Shown: positions 26,101 through 37,165 of the stretch, one piece after another
How the letters are laid out: every line of letters begins with the position of its first letter
How positions within the stretch are numbered: position 1 is the stretch's first letter
NCBI GenBank assembly: GCA_023853785.1
Contig: JAJIRX010000567.1
Coordinates: 1,612,001-1,676,000 of the forward strand
Direction: 5' to 3'
Source: Psilocybe azurescens
Taxonomy: Eukaryota; Basidiomycota; Agaricomycetes; Agaricales; Agrocybaceae
Length of the DNA: 64,000 nucleotides
Program-made: the position numbers and the translations under genes
The notes under the pieces: model-generated
Told to the model about the DNA's origin: nothing
The model's input: the letters and a program-made list of their open reading frames with translations, nothing else
Database searches by the model: none

Positions 26101-27488
26101 TTCAGTGCGCGCCAAGTTGGATGAGCGGGCCCAACACCGCGAGACCCTTCAGGTATATTCCGTATTTATCCTGAAGCAAACATAACTGACTGGATAGACC
26201 TCAGGCGGAATCTAACAAAGCATACAGCTCCTTTCTGAAAGATATTTCTAGCAATTACTATGGCGTTATGCGAGATGCCGTCAATAAACTAGCCACAGCC
26301 GATTGTCTGTTTAGCTTAGCGCAGGTAGCTCTTCAAGAAAAATACGTTCGACCACAATTCACCGACGACGATACTCTCGAGATAATTGACGGGCGACATC
26401 CTATGATTGAAACCTTCAGTGACAATCCTTATATTCCCAATACCATTCAAATCGGTGGCAAGGATAGTAGAACGAAAATCATCACTGGTCCGAATATGGG
26501 CGGGTGCGCATTTCAATATTATTTTTGTAATTATTCGTCTAAACGTATCTAATCGCAGGAAAAGTTCTTGTGTCAAAATGATAGCCCTCATCGCCCTCAT
26601 GGCACAGATAGGTAGCTACGTACCAGCCACCTCTGTGAAAATGGGTTTCGTAGATTCAATTCTTACCAGGATGGGAGGTAATGAATAGTTTTCGTGTCTG
26701 TGTCGTCTCGCATTACTTAGATGATGTTATTATAGCTTCTGACGATTTGGCTCGAGGGCGGTCCACATTTATGGTCGAAATGTCCGAGACCAGCGAGATA
26801 TTGCAAACAGCGACCACAAGAAGTTTGGTCATACTGGACGAGTTAGGTCGAGGGACTTCGACTTTTGACGGGGTAGGTCGTCTCAATTTTCATCATGTCA
26901 TAGCAGACAAGATTAACTGGATGTATACTATGTGTTGGCAGATGGCGATTGCAGATGCCACATTACAATACCTCGTACAAAGCAAGAAAAGCAAAACACT
27001 TTTTATCACACATTACCCGCTATTGGCAACAAGGCTGGAAGCGAAATTTCCTCACGATGTACAAAACCTTCACATAGGTTATGAAGCGGAAACACGGATT
27101 GATGGTACTCGTGACATTACGTTCCTTTATCGCCTCATTTCGGGTTTAGCTACAGGTACGTTTGATTGCCTCTAAATCAAACAAACCTTTGTTTAAAGTT
27201 GACCACAGAATCCTTTGGTATTGAATGTGCCCGTTTCACCAAAATTCCTGAAGATATTTTGTCTGTTGCCGCTGAACGTTCTGCACACATGGAGGAGGAA
27301 GTTCAGCGTCGGATGCGCATGAACAAGTATGTTATATATTATTTTCGTTCTGCCTGTCCTTGCATCTGCTGAATCTGAGCACCAGGCTGCACAAAGTTCC
27401 ATACCTGATACAAGCATGTCTGGGAAATACAGGTGTGGCAGCAAAAGCTGCGCTAGAGGCTTTGCAAACAACACTGGAAACACTATAA
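23141..27488 (+). CDS. MSH3: DNA mismatch repair protein Msh3 (MutS-beta subunit)
   Basis: With MSH2 it recognises insertion/deletion loops. ATG at 23141; residues 8-15 are QSNISSYF, a textbook PCNA-interacting (PIP) box, near a basic patch. After a disordered leader come [19 protein letters not shown] (the MSH3-type mismatch-binding block), [24 protein letters not shown], and the lever and clamp regions. The ATPase core has [18 protein letters not shown] (Walker A), [35 protein letters not shown] (Walker B) and [12 protein letters not shown]. At least 15 short introns, including 25176-25224, which yields SWVGRPLTDNN. The final exon, spliced into [13 protein letters not shown], ends in ETL at TAA 27486-27488, directly at the edge of a transposon insertion. 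All ATPase motifs are intact. Confidence 0.95.
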
Positions 27489-27490
27489 TA

Positions 27491-27965
27491 GGGTGTTTCA
27501 CGATGTCGATTTTCAGTCGCTTTTGATGGCGATTTTTGTCTCGCTTTCGAGGATCAAAATCAGAATTTTGAAAAGCGGGCCTCGCTTTTCAAGTATGCAA
27601 AAGCTATTTTCACCCTGCTTTCACCTCGCTTTTCAAACATCATGTATTAGATAAATCATCGTAATTCTGTCCAATACGTCATTATCTTGCGCTGCCTATC
27701 AACAACCATCTCTCTTTCCGCTATGGTTAAACCTTCAGTGAGAAAGAAAAACCCAAATTTACCTTCAACCCCAACAAAACCTCTCAAATGAATACAATTA
27801 CTAAGATATTAGTAGGTACATGCCATACATTCCGAATAAATCCTTGGGGGTTTCAGGTTGGCCTCGATTTTGAACCGCTTTTCACTCTGATTTGGAGAAA
27901 AGCGAGAAGAAAATACCGTCAAAAGCGTCTCAAAAGTGACTGAAAGTCGCCATCGTGAAATGCCC
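27491..27965. mobile_element. MITE (475 bp) inserted at the MSH3 stop codon
   Basis: Terminal inverted repeats of about 36 bp match at 31 of 36 positions: the left begins GGGTGTTTCACGATG and the complement of the right begins GGGCATTTCACGATG. TAATA flanks both ends (27486-27490 and 27966-27970), a likely 5-bp target duplication, although a TA or TAA duplication is also compatible. The interior has repeated CGCTTTTCA words in both orientations and no coding frame, so it is non-autonomous. The superfamily is not certain. The left target copy coincides with the TAA stop of MSH3. Confidence 0.8.
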
Positions 27966-27997
27966 TAATATATTCCTGAAGGGTATCTAATCATGAT

Positions 27998-30900
27998 TTA
28001 CTTGTTCCCCTTGACCTTTTTGCGTTTGTTGGTTTTGACAACAACTGGTTCTGACCCCTCTTCATTTATATCATCTGCCTTCCGCTTTGTTGGGGCAGGC
28101 TTTGGGTTCTTCCCAGTCTCCTCCGAAGCGGACACGTCTGCGGTGCGAGCAATTTGTTCGCACATTTTCTGGAGTGCAGGGGAAGTTTTGAAGCGAGTTG
28201 TCTTGAGCTTTGACTGCAAGGATTTCCAGGATATGGGGTCCCATATTGACTGGACTGTTGCAGGAGATATACGTTTGGTTTGTTTGACCGCTAACAGTGC
28301 AAGTTTGAACAATTCTTTCATCTGTGCCGCTGTAAGAGTCGCCTTTTCGTTGCCGGACTCTGTCGCAAGGTCTAAAAGGAGCTGCTTGAGGAGTGGCATG
28401 AATTCGGTCGCCTCGTCGTTCTGTTCACTCTGTGAAACGATCAGATGTAGGAAATGGCCATTATCAAAAACTTATGCATACCATTGAAGGCAATAAGCTA
28501 ACAAGAAATTCAAGGAGCTGTAAGACCTGGCATTGGCGATAAGTGTTGATAGACTTTCTGCAATTGTCCAAGAGATCCTGACGGAGAGCCCATCCCTGCA
28601 CTGGGAAGCGGCGAATAAAGTCTTGGAAGAAGTGAGCATTAAGGGAAGAGTTCTTTCGCGTCGTGAAATCGATGAGGGACTGTCTGTAGATGTTTTCCAA
28701 TGCGATCTCGGATTTGAGTTGGACGAAAATCTTAGCGAGATAAACGCTGCACAGGCTGAGAATCGAGATAAGTTCGGACGAATGGGCTTTTCGTGCCTGG
28801 GTATGTAAGTTGGATGCAACCAGGGAAACTTGCTCGATATCGACGTTTGTAAGGATTTCTTTTGCTTTGCCGAAACGCGAGCGAAGGATACCACGTGCTT
28901 TGTCTGCTAACTGCCTTTCGTCTTTACCAGAATTCGAGACGATATCCACAAGAGGTGTAATCAAGTGCAGGACGAGAGGGCTCAACGGTTGTCTCTTCAA
29001 ATAGGTATCCACAAGATCGAGCACGCGATTCTTGAAATGCGTTGCCTCCCGCTGGGCGTCGACATCTAACATTGTAACGCATGAGTGATCGCGGTCGAAT
29101 AAGAGCGGAATATACTAACTTTTACTCGACTTTCGTTCATTCGCGCGAGTACGGAAGACTTGAGAGAGCTGTTCGTCGATCGCCATCATTTGCTCGTCAT
29201 CCATAAGTTCCTCCTCCTCGCTGTCAGTTTCACCGGTAGCAGGCTCAATCCCGTTTACCCGTAAAGCTTCTTCGATCTTGCGTCTCAGCTCCGTGTCTTC
29301 CTCGTTGTCATTATCATCCCCAGAAGACTCTCCGTCGTCCTCTTCACTCTCCTCTTCAGAGTTTGATTCTTGGCCGTCCTCTTTGGCATTAATATCCTCC
29401 ATATATTCATCGTCATCATCATCATCGTCCTCCGCGAGCTGCAATGGGTCCCGCCTTTCCAGTTGCTATTCAAGAGTGGTTCAGTACAGTGTGTCCATTT
29501 GAACGGGAAGTAACACTGACCGTTACGATAAGATCAATAGTAGATTCCTTGATCGACCCAGACAACAGGGAGAAAACCTGATTGCCTATTGTTCGCATAT
29601 ATGCTGTCGATTTTTCCAGGAAACCGATGATTGTATCGACAAGAACATCGACTGGCTCGTCACCGAACTCCTCCAAGGTGTCTTTTGCTTTCTTCTTGCC
29701 GTCTGATAGAAGCATGCGTGAAACAGCATCAATGCATATCTGTGAAATGATGAACAATTATTGTGAGAGAAATGCCACTTCTACCTACCTCTAGAGCATT
29801 AGGGTCCAAGTTTTGATCATCCCCGCCAGCACAATGACGTTCTAAGAGGGTTCCGAGGAGAAGCAACTCAGCGCCTTTGGCTGCGTCTGATCGTCCCTGC
29901 GATACCTATGATTAAGGTTAAGCAATCAGATATTGAATCTTGGTCCATTCCCACCTTTCGTAATCCAATTATTGTTTGGCGGGCTTTTGTGAACAAAGTG
30001 ATCTCCTCTTCATCCACATCGGCAATGGCTTTGACATGCTTTTTGTCCTCTTCGAGCGATTCAATAGTCGAGAGAACTTTCTCGACCCAAAATTCGCCGT
30101 CAGAGGCAACTGCGTTAACTTTCGTCACTTTGCCATCTGTGGGATATGATCAACGGAGAATGTCAGTTGGAAATTTCACAAAAACGCACCGAGTCTCACA
30201 ACCGATGCCTGACTTCCAAGATCGCTCAAGCATGCCAAAAGGCGATCGCGGCAATTGCGCCGTAGGTCGTCAGAGAAAACTGGATTGGGAACGGTGCGTA
30301 ACTAAAGACGGATATATGTGAGTAAAAGGAGGGGTACTTGGAAATCTGGACTGACGGGAATCAGAGAGCTCTTTGATGATTTCTTCGTGATAATGAAAAG
30401 GCCGTGGACGACAAACCAATTCAGGACAGAAAGAACCCATCCATCTTCTTTAGGAATTTTTCCATTGCGGATCAAGCCACCGAGTTGCTCAATGACCCAT
30501 GCTCGCCGCGTGTTTGTAGCAGTAATATTAGCCCTGGTAAAGATTTTGTTCAACTTTCGAGTATTTTGGCATCAATGTGTTTGTAACACTCACCCGCTGT
30601 TCTCAGGTTCGTCGGTTTGCGCCAAAAGATGGTCGATATAACTTTGGATTCCCTTTGAATCGAGGGATGATAAAATGGACTCTACGGTTTTCGTTTTCGT
30701 TAATTTGTCGAATTGTTGGCTTCCATTAACTCCAGTAAGTTGCAAAATTAATGCAAAACCTAATTGAGGCTTTCCCTCTACAAAGGCTTGCACCTCCTTA
30801 GCCTAGAATGAGATTATATGAGAAACTAACATTATCTCCATAAAGATTAAACCGACTGTTTGCTGGGCGACTTTGTGGAGATATCTGTCTTTCTTGGACA

Positions 30901-32212
30901 AATGATTAATCCACGATCTCATAAAGTTTTTGGTGAACAGCATGGGCATGGTATCCTCCGAGACTCTCTTCAAAGATTTCTGGAACACCTGAAAACCCCA
31001 AAACTTTCTCTGAGAAGATGATGTCGACGAGAATAATGATTCTGAGAGAAGTTATCCACATCGACATGAATAACTCATGAATATGATTTGCTTACCATCG
31101 ACCACAATTCTGAAGAAATCCTGGAAAGAGCCTTTGGGGGACTTCGAGGAGTTGGGATCGGGCAACATCTGGTCAAGAATAATATCCCAAGCAAAGTTTA
31201 CCTGTGGTTTCCAGGTTCCGCTGGGTGCTTTACTAGGATCTTTGGCACCGTCTTCGTCCGTTGTTGACTCCTGGTTAACCATAAGCGACACGACAGGAAC
31301 ACGATTATAATTCACGGACCTTAAGAATACGTGATATCACTGAAAGATTTCCTGAGCTTAGAAGGTCTGGACTTTTGAAGTTCGGTGACAAGACTGATTT
31401 CCAGTCGAGTTTTGGATAATATTCTTGAAGAATTAGAGCCAGTGCAACCTTTTCGGTAGACCAAACGGTATTTGATACGAAAAGTATTTCGAGTGTTTTT
31501 TCGATCGCGTTATCTTTCCAAGAAGCGTCCGATTCGTGCAGTGCTCTCATCGCTAAATTAAGAGCGAACCAAGCACTCTCACGAAGCCAAGATTTCTGTT
31601 CACCCAATTCGACGAGCAGGGCAATAATTTGCTGGTAGCTTTCGGCTGAAGAAGCCGAGGTCGACGACGAGGCAGAAGTGGCAAGAGGTTTTGTTCGTAC
31701 CGCAAGTCCGGATTGGATGATTGACATGACGCCGAATAATTTTGAGAACATGATATCGCGCTCTTCTTGACCGGTCATTGATCCTTGGTTTTTGGTACTT
31801 TCAATAATTATACTCAGGATCTGAGAGCATGTCACGGTGTTTATGCGAGACAGAAGCTACGGGAAGAGAATGGTTATATATAATAAACTATCAGAGTTGG
31901 ACAACATGGACTCGCCTCAGTAAGAGCTACCGCGAAACCTAATCTACTGCTTTCTCTTGGACTAGCCAGACCCCTGATAAGTCTCCGTATCGAGTAAGAT
32001 ACGTCTTGAGCGTTCAATAAATCCAGGCCATCTGGTTTTGGCGCCTCCTCGTCTTCCTCTTCATCATCAGAAGCTGGGGTCACTGGTACGACCTTTTGAG
32101 TGAATTGGGCTTGAAACTGTTCCAACGATCCGACGAGTTTTATGGATGCATCAATGCGCTCCTTCTTAGACGCAGACGAAAGATGCCAGAAGAGGGGGAG
32201 AGTTGTGGTCAT
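27998..32212 (-). CDS. POL5: Pol5/MYBBP1A-like nucleolar protein (DNA polymerase phi family)
   Basis: Despite the historic polymerase name, yeast Pol5 acts in nucleolar rRNA transcription and ribosome assembly. ATG at 32212 starts MTTTLPLFWHLSSASKKER. The N-terminal segment has the family's YSIRRLIRGLASPRESSRLGF block. Helical HEAT-like repeats follow (QKSWLRESAWFALNLAMRAL, VALALILQEYYPKLDWKSVL). A long Asp/Glu run at about 29200-29450 reads DDDDDDEYMED and EEESEEDDGESS. The C-terminus is Lys-rich (NKRKKVKGNK), a probable nucleolar signal. Many introns; about 1,200 residues, usual for the family. Its 3' end converges on MSH3 with only the MITE between. Confidence 0.85.
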
Positions 32213-32581
32213 TATTTCTGCAGGTTCGGCGCGCCTGACAACTTCAAGTCTCTAACTTTTTTCGGAAACCGTGATCAGAATTGATGTACATACTTATTTG
32301 GCATTAATTGTAACTGAGGCTTATGTCAAGCAAATCAATCTATTGAACGCGGATTAGTCACATGCCCGTGGATCAAAACGCCAATAACAAAGGAGTCTTT
32401 ACCACTAATTATAAGCACCAAAGCACTCACAGATCAAAGAATTGCTATATATTAAACTTAGTAAGGGTGCAATTTTGGATATTAGGATGAATAGTACAGG
32501 TATCAGAAACATGTAGAGAACAGCGGATTGGGTAGTACATAGTTTGCGAATGCCAGTCGATCGTACTTCTAAGCCTGGAGG
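32213..32581. other. Intergenic upstream of POL5
   Basis: 369 bp, probable POL5 promoter and 3' UTR of the next minus-strand gene's transcript. AT-rich; no specific site recognised. Confidence 0.4.
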
Positions 32582-33443
32582 TTATTCATAATGGATAAAA
32601 TGGCGCTCTCCAGCTCTGCACTTCTCACAATTAGACCGAGGACCGAAAACGACGCGTCTTTTGGGTGCCACCGGAGATGCTAACTGAGCAAATGTGGTCA
32701 CCGGTGAGATAGCCATGGGGGCAATGTCAGACGGCGGTGGAGTGGATGGTTGTGAGAGCGAATAGATCAACCCAGAAGAACTAGTGCTGCCATCAACTCG
32801 GTTCTGTGATGAATGTTGAACACCGACGGGTGTGGCTGGGACAACGTTTATGAGTGGTGGGATTGTCGCGCCATTCATCCTTTCCGCGTAGCGTGTCCCG
32901 TACGGATGTCGAGGGGAGTTGCTCACTCCATGGTGTGAAGGTAGCTGTTGCTGCAAATGTAGCTCCGGTTTGGAAAGGGAATAAGACGTAGTGCGAAGGG
33001 GTGAAAGATGTGGCCTTTCTAGAGTTCCCTGCCCATTAATACTTTCCTCAGAGTCCATGACCTTCGAAAGAATAAATGGGAAATCCCAAAGTTACCAAAT
33101 AGGTTCTCACCATATCAATGTCACCAGTGTTCCCTTCGGAATGCGAAGTAAACGAGTGATTATGGTCAGAAACTGGGTAAAGAGGACTGTCGATAGTGAG
33201 CCCCCTGTTTGTTGGACCCAATCCTCAGAGGGCTGTCGACTACTGCTCGCAGAGCTCACACTCAAATGGCGATTACTGAGACGGCCAGTGGTGTCAGCAA
33301 TGGACAAAGTTGGCTTTTTCTGACGAAAGATATAGGGATCAAGAAAGTAAGGTGCCAATATCTGTATCGCACTGAACAATACGCACTGAGGGTCGATCAC
33401 TCCCACTTTCTTCCAGAGAACGCGCCCTCTTGCCTGGGTTCAT
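32582..33443 (-). CDS. Unrecognised Ser/Pro-rich protein with C-terminal Cys pair
   Basis: ATG at 33443 starts MNPGKRARSLEESGSDRPS. Three exons encode roughly 230 residues, Ser/Thr/Pro-rich, ending RVVFGPRSNCEKCRAGERHF, whose CEKC could bind metal or be disulfide-linked. Exon 2 changes frame at a five-base C run (33201-33205 plus strand): adding one base joins the QQTGG segment to LTIDSPLYPVSDHNHSF. No domain recognised. Function unknown. Confidence 0.6.
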
Positions 33444-34033
33444 TGCGAAATTGCGGCAACCTCTGTATGATGGGGAAAAAGAAGAGAGCGTATTATCCAC
33501 TGGCATGTGGATCATGTTGGTCTGGAATAACTGTGGCCAAAGGAGAAAGAGTTCATGCACAAGACATGTGGCTTGATTGGTCAAAAGAAGACAGGGATCG
33601 ACTCGGAGGGATTGAGCAAATGTTCACTGGCTTTATACCCAAATGGAACTTCCTGTCTCGTGCACAAATAACAACAATCTTCTTTTGATCTACTTAGGTC
33701 GAACTTTAGTGTCTGGTGGTTGACCGACGGGAGACTCTCAATCTTTGCTATATTGTTCTGCGCTTGAACTCGTCGCGTTTAAGCTGAGAAGAATATTAGA
33801 CCTAATCCTAATATCAAGCCTCAAACGCGTCATGAAAGAAAGCAGGATCTATTGTTGGCAAGTGCAGTATAGTTCTACAAACATGATCGCCGCGAAGAGG
33901 GTTGCACAATGGTGAAGCACAAAGACGTTTTGGGATGAGGATTTTACAGTTATTCTACAATTCAGTTGGCCAAAAGATAAGGTGTTCTAGGAGCAAACGA
34001 TGGGACCTTGGGAATTGCCTTCGAAAAAGGAAC
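33444..34033. other. Intergenic, 590 bp
   Basis: Between two minus-strand genes: 3' end of trehalose phosphorylase and promoter of the gene at 32582-33443. No coding signal seen. Confidence 0.45.
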
Positions 34034-36907
34034 TCATCCTTGCATGTTCAACCCGCCACGAGGCAATTTAGGTTCTCCCTCCACGTATTCCTCGCCAGTT
34101 TCGGCACGCAACATGTCATTCAACCAAGCGCCGTTGGGTTTAATCTTAATGCCACGGTGGTACATGACAGCAAGATATAACCAGGCAGCGGCATTTCCAA
34201 CAGTGGAGACCTCATCGGATACGTGGGTCTTGGCGTATTGGCTCATTTCCCTATATTTATCTTCGTCAGTGTAAAGGTCGTAAAGATGTCCAGCGACAGC
34301 TTCATTGTCTCCAGGAGTAGTCAAATATCCTGATTTGCCGTGTTCGATTTGAAGAGGAATACCACCGGTACGGCAAGCGATGACAGGTTTTCCGGCATGA
34401 AGAGCTTCCGAGACCTTCACTTCGAAACCTTCACGAGTAGACAATTGCAAGGCAATTCTCGAGTTGGCCATCAGGGCATTCAGCACTAAATGCCGAAAGT
34501 TAGAAACGGCCATCCGAATCGGAGAGGATATGGAATACTCACACTGATCGCTTGGAGGCAGTCTCATGACAACAATGTCCTTGACATATTTGTTGTATGG
34601 CTCGGAGTTGATTTGTTGCATGACTTGATCATAGATAATGCTGGCGTCAGGATCGTCCACCGCGCCATGACCACAAAGTAACAATTGAGGGTGCTCTTCT
34701 TCAGACAAATCAGAAGATTTCTCGCTGAGGAGGTTGCGGAATTTGTAATACGAATCGATGACATTTGGGATACCTGACAGTCTGAGGGTAAGTAAATGTT
34801 ACTGCGTAAAATTGACTGTTCAGACTTGCCCTTAGCAGGGTCAAAGCGAGCGACTTGGACAATGTAATCACGCTCTGGCCAACGGAGCTCATTCATCTTC
34901 TCCTTAGCACAGAGGGCTCTGAATTCTCCCATGTAATATTGAGAGTCCCTACGAATTCATCAGCCAAAGGCACGGATCGTTGCATTGAAGTAAGTACCAT
35001 GGATCAAGTTCTTTGTTCAGGCCGTCGAGCCTGGAATAGAACACGGATTAGACATGCGCTTGCGGGAAAACCAAACAAGGGATGCATACCAATCAGTCGC
35101 AGCACCGAGAAGAGCAAGTTTCTCAGTGGGTACATCACTAGGTACAAATTTGCTAACAGGGTGACCTGCCGAACAGTGAGGCAAACACATTGGCTGGTGT
35201 TTCTTGAGGACTCACTTATGAAAAGATCGGCAAGTTGAATGTTATTCCATAGGTATTTCCAAACTTCCTCCTGTGGGGACCCTTCTACATGAACTAGGTC
35301 GCTTCGAATTTCAATATGAGATCGGTAGACAATAGGGAGTTCAGGCCGAATCTTTTGATAAGAGGAATGAGACCAGGCATTTGTGGATCGTCTAGTGCGA
35401 TGTTAGCCGAGGAGCAAAACCTGTGAATGTCGGCACTTGCCTATGAAGGCAATGTCAACTCCTCCGGGTGCCAGTGGTCCGCCTTCTGCAGTCCAACGCA
35501 AGCCATTTTTCAAGATCCATGCATCGAAACCATCTTTAGCCTCTTGAGTGAGACGCAAGTCAGGAGAAGCAACTCCTTGGAGGATGTTGTGGTTGTTTTT
35601 GGTAGTGCGGAAGACGCTGGGCGACGGGTTTGGCACATACCTTAAAAGACCCAAATAAGTAGGTGGTCAACAGTTAAAAATAATGGTACCGACCAAGCAA
35701 CATCGACATCAAGCGCCGACAAGAATCGAATCAGCGCGTGACGCATCTGGATATAAATAGATTTAGCTTGATTTATTTATAGATCAAATAACATACGAGG
35801 GCAACACCACCTTGAGAAATGGGTGAGATCTTTCGACACGATGGAGAAAATATAAGACATGGACACACCTCCTTGTGGAGTGGAGGAGAAGAATCCAATC
35901 TTGACCTTCTTCTCACGCAACTCATCGGCGAGTTTGATAACGGCGTTCCACGTCCTGTAATGTCGATGATATTAAGGTACTTATCGATGAAGTGACTTCT
36001 TCGAATTTACCTAATTCCGACAGTGGCCTTGTATTCGTCGAGGTCGTCGAGAAGATGAACTTTTCCGCCAGCATCGACCATGACCTGGTTGCGCGGACCA
36101 ATGGTGAGTCGGGGATTGTTGCCGGGGCCGAAGTGCATTAAACATTTACGTGCGGCCGAATCGGCTTGCTCGTCAATAGTACGGGGGATAGGGAGGCGCC
36201 CGCTGACGCCTGCCTGTAGACCTGACATTGCGGTCAAGTGCGCAGAGTCGACGTAAACAGTAGGAGTTTCGGTCCCTGACGGCACATACGATCCAGTTGT
36301 GGAGGAAACACGGTGTTTGATATTGGGTCTAGTCAGGGAGTCGGTATGGAAAGGTTTGATATTGAAGACATAGGGAACGATGTCCATATCCAACCAAAGC
36401 CTAGTGCATAAATTGGGAGACTAAACAACATTAAGCTACTGATTAAACAAGGACGCGAAGACAAATATTATTACCTCCTTGAGGAGCGATAAAGTAACAC
36501 CAGCGCCCAGGAACTTGCAGAGATGACCAACCGAGAACTTGCGGAGAGTTTGAAGGACGTATTGTTCGATCTCTTTGGCATTTTTATCGGGGTTGTTCAC
36601 GTTGAATGGAATGACAATAGATCCAAAATCGGTACTGTAAACGGAGTCATGAATAGAGACAGCGATCTCATATTGAGTATTGTTGTTGATCACTGCGCCT
36701 GCAATGGCCGCCCACATGGGCTGAGATCGTCATAAAGTGATTTCTGATAAGTAGGAAAATAGAAAAAGAGGGTGAACTTGAACTTGCAGTGAGACTGGCA
36801 AAGGTGGAAGTAACATGAGGCCTCTTGTCGTTGGAAACACTGGAAGATAGCCTGCGCCTAACAGCAGCGGAGGGTACAGACTCGAAGGAATAGGAAAGAT
36901 GGGCCAT
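34034..36907 (-). CDS. Trehalose phosphorylase, retaining, GT4 family
   Basis: Catalyses reversible phosphorolysis of trehalose to glucose and alpha-glucose 1-phosphate, a cytosolic carbon-store reaction characteristic of mushrooms. ATG at 36907 starts MAHLSYSFESVPSAAVRRR. Conserved pieces run in order: YEIAVSIHDSVYSTDFGSIV, the DMDIVPYVFNIKPF block, KVKIGFFSSTPQGGGVALMRHA, DVDVAWYVPNPSPSVFRTTK, LPIVYRSHIEIRSDLVH, DYIVQVARFDPAKG, and the GT4 donor site STREGFEVKVSEALHAGKPV with its E-x7-E pair. The C-terminus is PNGAWLNDMLRAETGEEYVEG. About 730 residues, the family's usual length, over roughly a dozen exons. No frame break found. Confidence 0.95.
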
Positions 36908-37165
36908 GATAGTGGTTGGAAAACTGAAAAGCGGGCAGGAGGAGAGATTATATAGGAATTTGGTAATGCAGGTCTGGGGTTGTTAACCCCAAATGGTAAT
37001 AGAAATCTCAGGTCCACTTTTTGTCCCAAACTGATAAAATAATTGTATGAAATTAATCCACGTGATGCTAAGATACTACCTGGGAATTCCTAAACCCTTT
37101 CTTTCTGTAATTGTAACCTCCTCGTTGTCCGGTCATCCATTCAGTTCCGGTTCGATTCTCCACAT
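36908..37165. promoter_or_regulatory. Divergent promoter trehalose phosphorylase / BRF1-like
   Basis: 258 bp between start codons. Holds the inverted repeat GGGGTT-gTT-AACCCC at about 36975-36990, upstream of the trehalose gene. The symmetric C4/G4 core resembles a dimeric-regulator site; no factor can be named. Confidence 0.4.

Noticed and set aside
29278..29502. Plus-strand Ser-rich frame
   Set aside because: Shadow of the Asp/Glu tract in POL5 on the minus strand.
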